Positions 15,526 to 23,746 of a stretch of 64,000 nucleotides of DNA are shown piece by piece (positions within the stretch are counted from its first letter, which is position 1; each line of letters opens with the position of its first letter). Made by a program: the position numbers and the translations under genes. The stretch covers positions 1 through 64,000 of the forward strand of contig NZ_JBMGPW010000005.1 of the NCBI RefSeq assembly GCF_049060325.1, read 5' to 3'. Source of the DNA: Vescimonas sanitatis. GTDB lineage: Bacteria; Bacillota; Clostridia; Oscillospirales; Oscillospiraceae. Below the pieces are notes generated by a model. It was not told the origin of the DNA. It saw nothing but the letters and a program-made list of their open reading frames with translations, and searched no databases.

Positions 15526-17081
15526 GCTCCCACCTTGCCTTTCATGACTTCAATGAACGGGTTGAAGTATTTGTCGTCCTTGATGACCACGCCGGCCAGG
15601 CCCTTGCCGCCGTCCTTGGGACGCTTCACGTCGGCGAAGATGCCCTTCTCGATGGTGGTGAACAGGCCCAGCTTCTCGATCTCGGAGAGCAGGTCGGTGG
15701 CCTTGGTCAGCACCTCGTTGGCGCGGGTACGGATGATGCCGCCCTCTTTATAGGTCAGCTCATCGCCCAGATCCTTCATGGTGCGGAAGATGTACTGCGC
15801 GTTCTCAATGGACAGCGCGCGGTCGGACATGAACGGGGTGTGGATAGCCTCGGTCATCATGCCCAGCAGGCACAGCTTCTGGTTGGTCAGGATGGTCACC
15901 ATGTTGAACAGGGCGTCCTGAATGTGACCGCGGAAGATGTTGCCGGTCATGAACTTCGTGGGAGGCATATACTTCAGGGGCGCGTTGGGGAATATCTCGC
16001 GGGCCATCTGGGCCTGCGCCAGCTCGTACAGGAACGTATCCTCCACGGCGGGATCCATCTCGAAGGCGTGGCCCAGACCCATCTGCTCCTCGCGCATACC
16101 GGCGGTCTTGGCAAAGGCCTCGTTGATGAACTGGGAGGCCAGCACGGTGTGGGCCGCGGTGATAGCGTCGTCGGTGGTCAGATAGTTATCCTCACCGGTG
16201 TTGATAATAACGCCGGCATAGCCGTTGATGACACGGGAGAAGTACTGGTCCACGATGGTGCGCTGCATATTGATGTCGCGGAACAGGATGCCGTACAGAG
16301 CGTCGTTCAGCATGACGTCCAGACGCTCCAGAGCGCCCATAGCGGCGATCTCGGGCATGCACAGGCCGGAGCAGTAGTTGCACAGCCGGATATAGCGGTG
16401 CTGCTCCTCGCCCACCTCGTCCAGCGCCGCGCGCATCAGGCGGAAGTTCTCCTGGGTAGCGTAGGTACCGCCGAAGCCCTCGGTGGTCGCGCCGTAAGGC
16501 ACGTAGTCCAGCAGGGACTGACCGGTGGTACGGATCACGGCGATGATGTCCGCGCCCTGCTTGGCACCGGCCTTGGCCTGCGTGATATCCTCGTAGATAT
16601 TACCGGTAGCCACGATGATGTACAGGTACGGGCCTTCCTTATCACCCCACGCCTTCAGGTAGCTGTTACGCTTGGCGACGTTCTTGTTGATGCGCTCCAC
16701 GGTAGCGTTCACCACGGGGGTGATGGCGCCGCGAATCTCCGCGTCGGAATGGGCGGGGACCTTGCTCAGGTCCAGCTCGCCGCTGTTCACGGCATCTGCC
16801 ACGCCCTGGGGATCCTTGCCGGTCTCCACCATAGCGTTGCCGATAGCCCACGCGGCACCCACGGGCAGCAGGGAGTTTGCCATCAGGTGGTCAACGACCA
16901 CGTTGGGCAGAGGAACGTCCATATCGTTGACGCCATCGATACCCAGCAGACGGCAAACAGCGCGCTCCACCGTGACGGTGGTGTGCTGGTCGATAAAGTG
17001 CTGGGTGTCGTCCGCGATCTTGGCGGCGGAGGCACGGGCACGGTTGACCAGCTCAAAATTCAAGCCGAGTTTGCTTTCCAT
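15522..17081 (-). CDS. kamD: Lysine 5,6-aminomutase alpha subunit
   Basis: This 519-residue TIM-barrel catalytic subunit of the B12/PLP enzyme converts beta-lysine (3,6-diaminohexanoate) to 3,5-diaminohexanoate. The length and conserved stretches such as NYCSGLCMPEIAAMGA and GHAFEMDPAVEDTFLYEL agree with the KamD family. It lies 15 bases after kamA. The enzyme inactivates itself during turnover, which fits the separate kamB-kamC unit upstream. Confidence 0.96.
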   Translation of the reverse strand: MESKLGLNFELVNRARASAAKIADDTQHFIDQHTTVTVERAVCRLLGIDGVNDMDVPLPNVVVDHLMANSLLPVGAAWAIGNAMVETGKDPQGVADAVNSGELDLSKVPAHSDAEIRGAITPVVNATVERINKNVAKRNSYLKAWGDKEGPYLYIIVATGNIYEDITQAKAGAKQGADIIAVIRTTGQSLLDYVPYGATTEGFGGTYATQENFRLMRAALDEVGEEQHRYIRLCNYCSGLCMPEIAAMGALERLDVMLNDALYGILFRDINMQRTIVDQYFSRVINGYAGVIINTGEDNYLTTDDAITAAHTVLASQFINEAFAKTAGMREEQMGLGHAFEMDPAVEDTFLYELAQAQMAREIFPNAPLKYMPPTKFMTGNIFRGHIQDALFNMVTILTNQKLCLLGMMTEAIHTPFMSDRALSIENAQYIFRTMKDLGDELTYKEGGIIRTRANEVLTKATDLLSEIEKLGLFTTIEKGIFADVKRPKDGGKGLAGVVIKDDKYFNPFIEVMKGKVGA

Positions 17082-17096
17082 AGTTTTTCCTCTCTC

Positions 17097-18347
17097 TTAC
17101 TTCTTGACGTGACGCTCGTTACGCAGCAGCTTGGTGGGCTCCAGATAGCGCTGCTTGGTGCCTTCGGCGACCCATGCCACGCCGGTCTTCTCCACCTTCT
17201 TCTTGCCGGTGCAGACGTCGCAGTGGCAATCCTGAACATAGTGCTCGGGCTGGGTGTAAGAGGTGATAACGCCCTCGAAGTTGCGCAGGATGACCTTACG
17301 AGGCGTCTCGGAGATCAGATAGTTGGGCATAACGGGGGTCTTGCCGCCGCCGCCGGGAGCGTCGACCACGAAGGTGGGGATGCAGTAGCCGGAGGTATGA
17401 CCGCGCAGAGCTTCCATGATCTCGATGCCCTTGGACACGGGGGTACGGAAGTGGCTCAGGCCCAGGGAAGGATCGCAGGCATAGATATAATAGGGGCGCA
17501 CACGCATCTTGACCAGACCGTGGACCAGCTCCATCATCACGTGAGAGCAATCGTTCACGCCGGCCAGCAGCACGGACTGGTTGCCCAGGGGGATACCGGC
17601 ATCAGCCAGCATAGCGCAGGCCTTGGCGGCTTCGGGAGTGAACTCCTTGGGGGTGTTGAAGTGGGTGTTCAGCCACACGGGGTGATACTTCTTCAGCATG
17701 GCGCACAGCTCGGGAGTGATACGCTGGGGGCACACAACGGGCGTACGGGAGCCCAGACGCACGATCTCCACATGGGGGATGGCGCGCACGCGCTTGATGA
17801 TGTACTCCAGGGTGTCGTCCTCGACCATCAGGCAGTCACCGCCGGACAGCAGCACGTCGCGGACCTCGGGGTGGGCGGCCACATAATCGATGCACTTGTC
17901 AATCTGCTGCATAGGCACTTCGCAGTCGTTCTGACCGGCAAAACGACGACGGGTACAGTGGCGGCAGTACATGGAACACTGGTCGGTGATCAGCAGCAGC
18001 ACGCGGTCAGGATAGCGGTGGGTCAGGCCGGGGGTGGGAGAGTCGGTGTCCTCGTGCAGAGGATCGGCATCCTCATAGTCGGCATACTCCAGCTCCTCAG
18101 CGCGGGGGATAGCCATCTTGCGGATGGGATCAAACGGATCGTCCAGATCGATCAGGGACAGATAGTAGGGGGTGACGGCCATGCGCAGCTTGCCCAGGGT
18201 CTTGGCAACGCCGGCTTCCTCGTCGGGGGTCAGGGTCATGTACTTCTTCAGATCCTCAACCGTCTCAGCGCGGTTAGCGACCTGCCAATGCCAGTCGTTC
18301 CACAGATTTTCGGGAACGTCAGCAAACAAACCATTGCGAGTTTTCAT
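17097..18347 (-). CDS. kamA: L-lysine 2,3-aminomutase (radical SAM, PLP)
   Basis: This 416-residue enzyme makes L-beta-lysine, the first step of the pathway. The radical-SAM cluster motif is CSMYCRHC (Cys124, Cys128, Cys131). The C-terminal part has a Cys-rich YVQDCHCDVCTGKKK segment that may bind zinc in the tetramer, and VDAPGGGGKTP near residue 337, which should contain the PLP-binding lysine. It is preceded by an 89-base gap with a strong hairpin after kdd. Confidence 0.96.
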   Translation of the reverse strand: MKTRNGLFADVPENLWNDWHWQVANRAETVEDLKKYMTLTPDEEAGVAKTLGKLRMAVTPYYLSLIDLDDPFDPIRKMAIPRAEELEYADYEDADPLHEDTDSPTPGLTHRYPDRVLLLITDQCSMYCRHCTRRRFAGQNDCEVPMQQIDKCIDYVAAHPEVRDVLLSGGDCLMVEDDTLEYIIKRVRAIPHVEIVRLGSRTPVVCPQRITPELCAMLKKYHPVWLNTHFNTPKEFTPEAAKACAMLADAGIPLGNQSVLLAGVNDCSHVMMELVHGLVKMRVRPYYIYACDPSLGLSHFRTPVSKGIEIMEALRGHTSGYCIPTFVVDAPGGGGKTPVMPNYLISETPRKVILRNFEGVITSYTQPEHYVQDCHCDVCTGKKKVEKTGVAWVAEGTKQRYLEPTKLLRNERHVKK

Positions 18348-18391
18348 GTCGTTTCTCCTTCACAAAAATCGTTGTTTTAGGTACGCCAAAG

Positions 18392-18421
18392 GCTGGGAGT
18401 CCCCCGAAGGGGACACCCAGC
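18392..18421. repeat. Strong hairpin between kdd and kamA
   Basis: A 13-pair stem with one internal mismatch (18392-18404 with 18409-18421) and a four-base loop, UUCG on the transcript strand. No T-run follows. It is a candidate RNA stabiliser or processing site dividing the operon. Confidence 0.7.
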
Positions 18422-18436
18422 TTCGGTCAGTTTCGT

Positions 18437-19489
18437 TTAGCAGTACTTCTCGTCGAACAGCTTACGCAGCTTGGGGTTCTCACGCAGCACGTCCAGGGTG
18501 ATCTGCGCGTGGTTCTTGGTATAGCCGTTGCCGATGATCATGGTGACGTCCTTGCCGATACCCTCGGCGCCCAGGGCAGCCTTGGTGAAGGAGGTAGCCA
18601 TGGAGAAGAAGTACACCAGACCGTCGTCGCGGACGGGCAGGATAGCGGACATCTCGCAGGACTCGATGTTCACGCAGCAAATGGACAGATCATACTCCTT
18701 GCCGTCGTTGGCAGCCAGAGCAGCCTCCATGACCTCAACGGGCTTGGTGCAGTCGGCCACGATCACGTCGGTGTACACGCCCAGCTCCATCAGGCCGGGG
18801 ACCTGCTTGGGGTTGCGGACGACGCCCACGACCTTACCCTTGGGGCCGACCTTCTTCATAGCTTCCCAACCGCACAGAACGCCGGACTTGCCGTTGGCGC
18901 CCAGGATCAGGACGCTGTCACCCTCGTGGGGCAGCTTGCGGGCCTGCGCGGGAGCGCCGGCCACGTCCAGAGCAGCCAGGGCCAGAGGCTCGGACATATC
19001 ATCGGGCATCTTGGCATACAGAGCGGACTCGAACAGGATGGCCTTGCCGACGATGTCCACGCGGTCGATATCCTTGTGGATGGCCAGGATCTTGTCGATC
19101 TTCAGCGGGGTCATGGACAGGGAGACCAGAGAGACGATCTTGTCGCCTTCCTTCAGGTCGAAGCCGGGCTTCTTCTTCAGGTCCTCGCCGATGTGAGCGA
19201 CAACGCCCTTGAACATACCGCCGGAACCGGTAACGGGATTCTGCTGCTTGCCGCGCTCAGCGACGATGCCCAGGATCATTTCGCCGATCTTCTTCTCGTC
19301 GCCGCCGCAGGCCTCAGAGATCTGAGTGAAGGAAGCGGAGTCGATGTTCAGGGAGGTGACATCGCAGACGATCTCGTTGGAATAGACCTTGCTCATGTCG
19401 TTGTCGATCTTCCAAGCAGCCTGGGTCAGAACGCCCTTGGGCTCGATAACGCGGTGGGTACCGTACTTGTTGCCTTTCAGTTCAGCCAT
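18437..19489 (-). CDS. kdd: L-erythro-3,5-diaminohexanoate dehydrogenase
   Basis: This 350-residue NAD-dependent oxidative deaminase gives 3-keto-5-aminohexanoate and ammonia. It has a Rossmann nucleotide site at VLILGANGKSGVLCGWEA near residue 187, preceded by a GroES-like beta-rich half (GMFKGVVAHIGEDL). The position between kce and kamA and the full length agree with the family. Confidence 0.93.
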   Translation of the reverse strand: MAELKGNKYGTHRVIEPKGVLTQAAWKIDNDMSKVYSNEIVCDVTSLNIDSASFTQISEACGGDEKKIGEMILGIVAERGKQQNPVTGSGGMFKGVVAHIGEDLKKKPGFDLKEGDKIVSLVSLSMTPLKIDKILAIHKDIDRVDIVGKAILFESALYAKMPDDMSEPLALAALDVAGAPAQARKLPHEGDSVLILGANGKSGVLCGWEAMKKVGPKGKVVGVVRNPKQVPGLMELGVYTDVIVADCTKPVEVMEAALAANDGKEYDLSICCVNIESCEMSAILPVRDDGLVYFFSMATSFTKAALGAEGIGKDVTMIIGNGYTKNHAQITLDVLRENPKLRKLFDEKYC

Positions 19490-19536
19490 GATAAATTTCC
19501 TCCTAAAATATATTTATAATTCTTTCTTTCGGATGC

Positions 19537-20364
19537 TTACTTGAGGGGCTTGAGGGACAGGATCTCGCGGGCCTCAGCGGGGGTCGCGATCTCGCGGCCC
19601 AGCTCCTTGGCGATACGGACGACCTTGGCCACCAGCTCGCCGTTGGACGCGGCCTTCTGGCCCTTGCCCAGATAGATGTTGTCCTCGAAGCCCACACGGA
19701 CGTTGCCGCCCATAGCGATAGCGGCAGCGGCCATGGTCCAGGCAGCGCGGCCCACGCCGGACACGGTCCAGGTAGCGTTGGCCGGGATCTTGCTGGCGAA
19801 GAACGCCAGGTTCTCCACAGTGGCGGGGGTGCAGCCGTGCACGCCCAGCACGAAGTTGAACTGCATGGGATCGCCGGGGACCTCGCCCTTCTTGGCCATG
19901 CCCAGAACGGTGTCGATATGGCCCAGCTCGAAGCACTCGTACTCGGGCTTGATGCCGTTCTCGATCATGCGCTTGCCGAAGGCGCGCATGGTGGGCATGG
20001 TGTTATCGAAGATCTCATCGCCGAAGTTGCAGGTACCGCAGTCCAGGGTGGCCATCTCGGGGAACAGCTCGGTGGGCTGCAGACGCTCCTCGGGGCTCAT
20101 GCCGGTGGCGCCGCCGGTGGAGGGGATCATGATGACGTCGGGCAGCTCCTTGCGGATGGCGTCCATGACGACTTTGAAACGCTCGCGGCCCTGGGTGGGA
20201 GTGCCGTCATCCTCACGGACGTGGATGTGCAGGATCGCCGCACCGGCCTCGTAGGCGGACTTAGCCTCGCGGACCATCTCCTCGACGGTATAGGGAACAG
20301 CCTCGTTCTGGGCCTTAGTGACCTCAGCGCCGCAGATAGCGGCGGTAATAATGAGCTTCTCCAT
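19537..20364 (-). CDS. kce: 3-keto-5-aminohexanoate cleavage enzyme
   Basis: This 275-residue metal-dependent BKACE (DUF849) TIM-barrel protein has the zinc-binding ILHIHVRE motif (His46, His48) near residue 45 and ELGHIDTVLGMAKKG near residue 146. It condenses 3-keto-5-aminohexanoate with acetyl-CoA and yields acetoacetate plus 3-aminobutyryl-CoA. It follows kal by 12 bases. Confidence 0.95.
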   Translation of the reverse strand: MEKLIITAAICGAEVTKAQNEAVPYTVEEMVREAKSAYEAGAAILHIHVREDDGTPTQGRERFKVVMDAIRKELPDVIMIPSTGGATGMSPEERLQPTELFPEMATLDCGTCNFGDEIFDNTMPTMRAFGKRMIENGIKPEYECFELGHIDTVLGMAKKGEVPGDPMQFNFVLGVHGCTPATVENLAFFASKIPANATWTVSGVGRAAWTMAAAAIAMGGNVRVGFEDNIYLGKGQKAASNGELVAKVVRIAKELGREIATPAEAREILSLKPLK

Positions 20365-20376
20365 TGTTTCCGCTCC

Positions 20377-20778
20377 TTACTTCTCGATGGGCAGACGCTG
20401 GCAGTCCTTGGGGGTGACGCAGGTGCCGTGGGCACGGCAGACCACCACGGGCTCAGCCAGAACGTCAGCGGCGGAAGCGCTGATGTCGGGGCGGGAGACG
20501 ATGACCTTGCGGGCCTCGAACTTCATGGTACGGGAGGTGTTGCCGATCTTCTCGATCTCGCCGTAGGCCTCGATGTAGTCGCCGGCGTAGACGGGTGCCA
20601 GGAACTCCACGTTGTCATACGCGCAGAACAGGCCCTCATCGCCGTCGCACTTGATCAGCAGCTCGGTGGCCACATCGCCGAACAGGTGCACCATGTGTGC
20701 GCCGTCCACCAGGTTGCCGCCGTAGTGGGCGTCCTTCGCGCTCATACGCAGACGAAGCAGAGATGTCATCTTTTCCAT
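20377..20778 (-). CDS. kal: 3-aminobutyryl-CoA ammonia lyase
   Basis: This 133-residue hotdog-fold enzyme eliminates ammonia from 3-aminobutyryl-CoA to give crotonyl-CoA. The family pattern LRLRMSAKDAHYGGNLVDGA opens the protein. I choose the ATG at 20776-20778 behind GAAGGAGG; a TTG six codons earlier lies inside the ribosome site. It is the first gene of the operon, directly downstream of the lysine riboswitch and its terminator. Confidence 0.93.
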   Translation of the reverse strand: MEKMTSLLRLRMSAKDAHYGGNLVDGAHMVHLFGDVATELLIKCDGDEGLFCAYDNVEFLAPVYAGDYIEAYGEIEKIGNTSRTMKFEARKVIVSRPDISASAADVLAEPVVVCRAHGTCVTPKDCQRLPIEK

Positions 20779-20853
20779 AAGTTTTTCCTCCTTCAAATTT
20801 TTGGACGTGCATTTCCAATACCAGAGCTGGCCTCGGCACTTCTTTTGGGTATG

Positions 20854-20893
20854 AAAAAAGCGCTATCGGTCAAGGTCGTTGACCAATAGCGCT
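20854..20893 (-). terminator. Riboswitch-controlled intrinsic terminator
   Basis: A 15-pair stem with one G-U pair (5' arm 20879-20893, 3' arm 20859-20873) and 5-base loop is followed by a U-run (20854-20859), about 75 bases before the kal start. Its 5' arm contains CTATTG (20884-20889), which is also the 3' strand of riboswitch helix P1. Confidence 0.92.
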
Positions 20894-21052
20894 CCATGTA
20901 TCACTACATGACAGCAGCGCCGCTTACACCGCGCTGCCAGGAACCGCACGCACAGACCCGTCCGGCCCCTTCGGCGGAAGACCCCTTCCTGCAAATTTAC
21001 CGGGTGCCTGTCCCCAAATATGCAGTACCCTGTCCTCCGCGCCTCTATTGAC
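20880..21052 (-). promoter_or_regulatory. Lysine riboswitch (L box)
   Basis: The minus-strand transcript shows the L-box landmarks in order: P1 5' strand CAATAG (21045-21050); AGAGGCGCGG of the loop-E/P2 region; GGGTACTGCA; GGAAGGGG with the hallmark CGCCGAAG (20969-20976); CTGGC of the P4 side; then GGAGCG and the P1 3' strand CTATTG. The order matches the B. subtilis lysC leader. Because the P1 3' strand lies within the 5' arm of the terminator, lysine binding should block termination and turn the catabolic operon on. The ON mechanism is my inference from pairing. Confidence 0.9.
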
Positions 21053-21078
21053 TGATATTATGAAATTTCTATCTATAA

Positions 21079-21106
21079 ATTATACCTTTTTCAGCGGTCT
21101 TGTCAA
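21079..21106 (-). promoter_or_regulatory. Promoter of the lysine fermentation operon
   Basis: Minus-strand -35 TTGACA (21101-21106) and -10 TATAAT (21079-21084), 16-base spacer, both perfect consensus. Transcription would start near 21072, about 20 bases before the riboswitch P1. Confidence 0.85.
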
Positions 21107-21250
21107 GTGACATTGTGACAGAAAAGACAATAATTTTTTTGTGCGATACGAATAAATTTCAGCCTTGTATTTCGGCATTTCCCCGAGAAAGCACCCCTCC
21201 CTCCATGTCCGCACCCCGCACAGAAAAAAAGCGCCCCGCAGGGCGCTTTT
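21107..21250. other. Spacer between kamC and the lysine operon promoter
   Basis: Apart from the operon promoter and the kamC terminator, I see no gene or conserved signal here. Confidence 0.6.
21227..21250 (-). terminator. Intrinsic terminator after kamC
   Basis: AAAAGCGCCC (21227-21236), loop, GGGCGCTTTT (21241-21250), with a T-run on the minus strand immediately after the kamC stop. It separates the kamB-kamC transcript from the riboswitch-controlled operon. Confidence 0.88.
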
Positions 21251-22711
21251 TTAATAGCTTTCCTCCACCATTTTCAGTATCTCCGGCTTCAGGGACAGCA
21301 TCCGGCAGATGTTCAGCGCGTCCCGCGGGCAGTCGGACTTTCCCTCCACCCGATACAGGCCGTAGTTCATGTGCCGCGCGATGACCGCCACGCCGTCCTC
21401 GCTGGTCACGGCCAGCTCCCGGCGGATAGCCTCCGGGTCGATATCCCGCAGACCGATGATCTGATAGTGGGTCCGGGCGTACTCCGCCACCTTGTCATAG
21501 TGGGTGGTCAGCAGTGAGATGGCGTCCACACCGTTGAGATACCGCGTCACCGCCTGCACGATCACCGCGCCCTCGTCCGGGTTGGTGCCCCGGGCAAACT
21601 CATCCAGCAGGAACAGCGAATAGCCCTGCTCCACCTCGGAGAGCGCCTTCTGGAACTGTACGATCTCCGAACCGAAGCCGGACAGGCCGGACTGGATGGA
21701 CTGCAGGTCGTCAAAGAGCATCTTCACGCTGTGGAACAGCGGCATACGGGCTTTTTTGGCGCACACCAGGAAGCCCGCCTGCAGCAACAGCACGTTCAGC
21801 GCCACCGTCTTCATGGCCACGGACTTGCCGCCCATGTTGGCGCCAGTGATGACCGTGGCCCCGGGCGTCAGGGAGATGGACACCGGCACGAAGCGGCGGC
21901 CCTGCTGCTCCAGCAGGTCGCAGATCTCCGGATTGATCATATCCTCCAGCTCCAGGTCCTTCTCCGTCAGCTCCGGCTTCACACCGCCGTAGCGCACGGC
22001 AAACAGTGCCTTTTGGATAATAAAGTCCAGACGCCCCGCCGTCTCCGCATCGGAGAGCAGATCGTCCACCATAGGGGCCAGCGCCGCGCCCATGGCCTTG
22101 CGGACGTGCATCTCCTCCGCGTCCTCCTCGCCGCACAGCCGGGTGCGCTTCAGGCGCAGATCGTCCTTTTCCGCGTCGGTCTGGGCGTGGAACAGCCGTT
22201 CCTCCACCTCTTTCTTGGCGCTGCGGATCTCCTTCAGTTTTGCCGTGGCGCTGTCCGGGATATAGAAGCCCCGGCTCCCGGTACCATCCGGGTCCAGCAC
22301 CGCCAATGCGTCCTTCACCTCGTGGAAGGTCATGCCCTTGAAGTGCGTCACCGCGTTGATCTGCTCAAACAGCGGGCGCATACCGTCCAGCCGCTGCAAA
22401 TAGCCCTTGATCTCAAACAACTCCACATGGTCCGGCGTCTCCCCCGCCGCGCAGCGGCGCAGGGAGTTGCGGATATCCTTCATCTGGCACAGGCCGGTCA
22501 TCAGCTTGTTGTACACGTCCTTCAGCTCACCGGCGGCGTTGGCCGCCTGCTCCACGTTGTACAGCTCCTCCTCCAGTGCGGCGCGTTCCTCCGGCGCATA
22601 AAACCGCAGCCGCCGAATGCGTTCCTGCCCGAAGGGCGAGCAGCCGTGCAGTGTTTCCAGCGCGTATTGCAGGCCGATCTTCTCTTTTTCCTCAAACTTG
22701 ACCGCGATCAT
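21251..22711 (-). CDS. kamC: Lysine 5,6-aminomutase reactivase ATPase, MutS-like
   Basis: This 486-residue protein carries a MutS-type ATPase domain at its C-terminal half: Walker A TGANMGGKS near residue 295, Walker B SLFLLDEFARGTNPDEG and the H-loop region SLLTTHYDK. The helical N-terminal half resembles MutS core/clamp segments, but the mismatch-recognition domain is absent. In lysine and ornithine fermenters such proteins are encoded with the B12 aminomutases and are annotated as KamC reactivase ATPase. It overlaps kamB (ATGA). A stand-alone MutS2/SMR role is less likely because there is no Smr domain. Confidence 0.85.
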   Translation of the reverse strand: MIAVKFEEKEKIGLQYALETLHGCSPFGQERIRRLRFYAPEERAALEEELYNVEQAANAAGELKDVYNKLMTGLCQMKDIRNSLRRCAAGETPDHVELFEIKGYLQRLDGMRPLFEQINAVTHFKGMTFHEVKDALAVLDPDGTGSRGFYIPDSATAKLKEIRSAKKEVEERLFHAQTDAEKDDLRLKRTRLCGEEDAEEMHVRKAMGAALAPMVDDLLSDAETAGRLDFIIQKALFAVRYGGVKPELTEKDLELEDMINPEICDLLEQQGRRFVPVSISLTPGATVITGANMGGKSVAMKTVALNVLLLQAGFLVCAKKARMPLFHSVKMLFDDLQSIQSGLSGFGSEIVQFQKALSEVEQGYSLFLLDEFARGTNPDEGAVIVQAVTRYLNGVDAISLLTTHYDKVAEYARTHYQIIGLRDIDPEAIRRELAVTSEDGVAVIARHMNYGLYRVEGKSDCPRDALNICRMLSLKPEILKMVEESY

Positions 22712-23640
22712 GCCAGTTCCTCCTTCACATTGATGACCGGTACGTCCACCGCCTCTTTCATGCGGAACAGGAATTCATCCTTGTCGAATTTCCATCCGTA
22801 GGCGGACACCGGGTTCACGGTGACGCACAGCGTCTTCGCCGCGTCCTCCGTCTCCAGCGCCACCTCACGCACCGCCAGCTTATCCAGTGTATCGGCGCTG
22901 AGCAGCACCTTGCTGGGGTCCTTGACCACCAGGCGGCACTTCCGCAGCACGCCGCTTCGCAGCAGCGGCACCACCATTGTATCCGTCAGTGCACCGGTCA
23001 CCAGCGCCGCGCCGTGCTTCCGGACACAGGCCTCCAGCCCGTCGGGGCACTCCGGCGGCAGTGTCTCGGCCTTGGGCAGGTTCATCAGCCGGTAGATGTG
23101 CACCGTGTCGGCGATGACCTTCTCCATGCTGGCGTTGTAGCTGGCGCCGGTACACAGGATAACGCCCTCCGCCACCGCCCGGGCGCCCAGGCTCTTGCGC
23201 CCCAACGCACCGTCGATGACGGACTTCTCAGCCCCCAAGGCAAAAAAGCTCTCAGACACCGACCGCAGCTGCGTGGTGATAGAGGGCCCCGCCAGCTGCA
23301 CATAGCCGGCGCTGCGGGCGCGCATGATGACCACCTCGCCCAGCGGGGTAGGGATACCTGTGGTCATCAAAATCTCCTTTGTCACGTCGCCCAGCCGCAG
23401 CATATCCTTGGCCGTGGCGATCAGTGTACCCTCACGGACAAAGATACCCGGTTTTTCCGTGCCGGTGACCACATCGGTGGACTCGCCGTCCCGCCCGATG
23501 GAGGTCAGCCCCAGCGTACCCCGCAGATGGCCCGCCGTCAGCAGCCAGTTGAGCATGGTGGTCTTGCCCGCGTTCTTGCACATACCCACGATGGACATGG
23601 TCTTTGTTTCATTGAGCCGGCGTATCAGCTCGTCGTGCAT
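22708..23640 (-). CDS. kamB: Lysine 5,6-aminomutase reactivase subunit KamB
   Basis: This 310-residue protein has a P-loop-like IVGMCKNAGKTT at about 17-28 and a long region lacking known catalytic motifs. Its pairing with the MutS-like KamC beside an aminomutase operon matches the KamB family, which is predicted to exchange damaged cobalamin. I choose the ATG at 23638-23640 behind AAGGAAAGGG; a TTG start 11 codons upstream lacks a good site. Confidence 0.82.
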   Translation of the reverse strand: MHDELIRRLNETKTMSIVGMCKNAGKTTMLNWLLTAGHLRGTLGLTSIGRDGESTDVVTGTEKPGIFVREGTLIATAKDMLRLGDVTKEILMTTGIPTPLGEVVIMRARSAGYVQLAGPSITTQLRSVSESFFALGAEKSVIDGALGRKSLGARAVAEGVILCTGASYNASMEKVIADTVHIYRLMNLPKAETLPPECPDGLEACVRKHGAALVTGALTDTMVVPLLRSGVLRKCRLVVKDPSKVLLSADTLDKLAVREVALETEDAAKTLCVTVNPVSAYGWKFDKDEFLFRMKEAVDVPVINVKEELA

Positions 23641-23679
23641 GGCGTACACGCCCTTTCCTTGGTATTCAGTCAATTTTTG

Positions 23680-23685
23680 AGTATA
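23680..23685 (-). promoter_or_regulatory. Candidate extended -10 promoter of kamB-kamC
   Basis: The minus strand reads TGTTATACT, an extended -10 (TATACT at 23680-23685) with no clear -35, about 40 bases before the kamB ATG. Confidence 0.45.
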
Positions 23686-23703
23686 ACATACCCTTTTGAA
23701 AAA

Positions 23704-23736
23704 AGAAAGGGGGGAAAATGCTTTCCCCCCCTTTCC
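23704..23736. terminator. Bidirectional-type terminator after the GNAT gene
   Basis: GAAAGGGGGGAAA and TTTCCCCCCCTTTC form a long stem with loop ATGC. On the minus strand a T-rich run follows, ending the glmS-GNAT transcript. Confidence 0.85.
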
Positions 23737-23746
23737 TTGCCATTTG

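Noticed and set aside
15480..18380. 966-codon plus-strand frame opposite kamD-kamA
   Set aside because: It is a mirror of two recognised enzymes; its His/Val/Gly/Gln composition is typical of antisense frames here.
20854..21052. Classic OFF-type lysine riboswitch
   Set aside because: In the OFF design a separate antiterminator competes with P1. Here the P1 3' strand itself is part of the terminator 5' arm, so ligand binding should relieve termination.
21251..22711. Stand-alone mismatch-repair MutS or MutS2
   Set aside because: There is no mismatch-binding domain and no Smr domain, and it overlaps kamB beside an aminomutase operon. KamC fits better.
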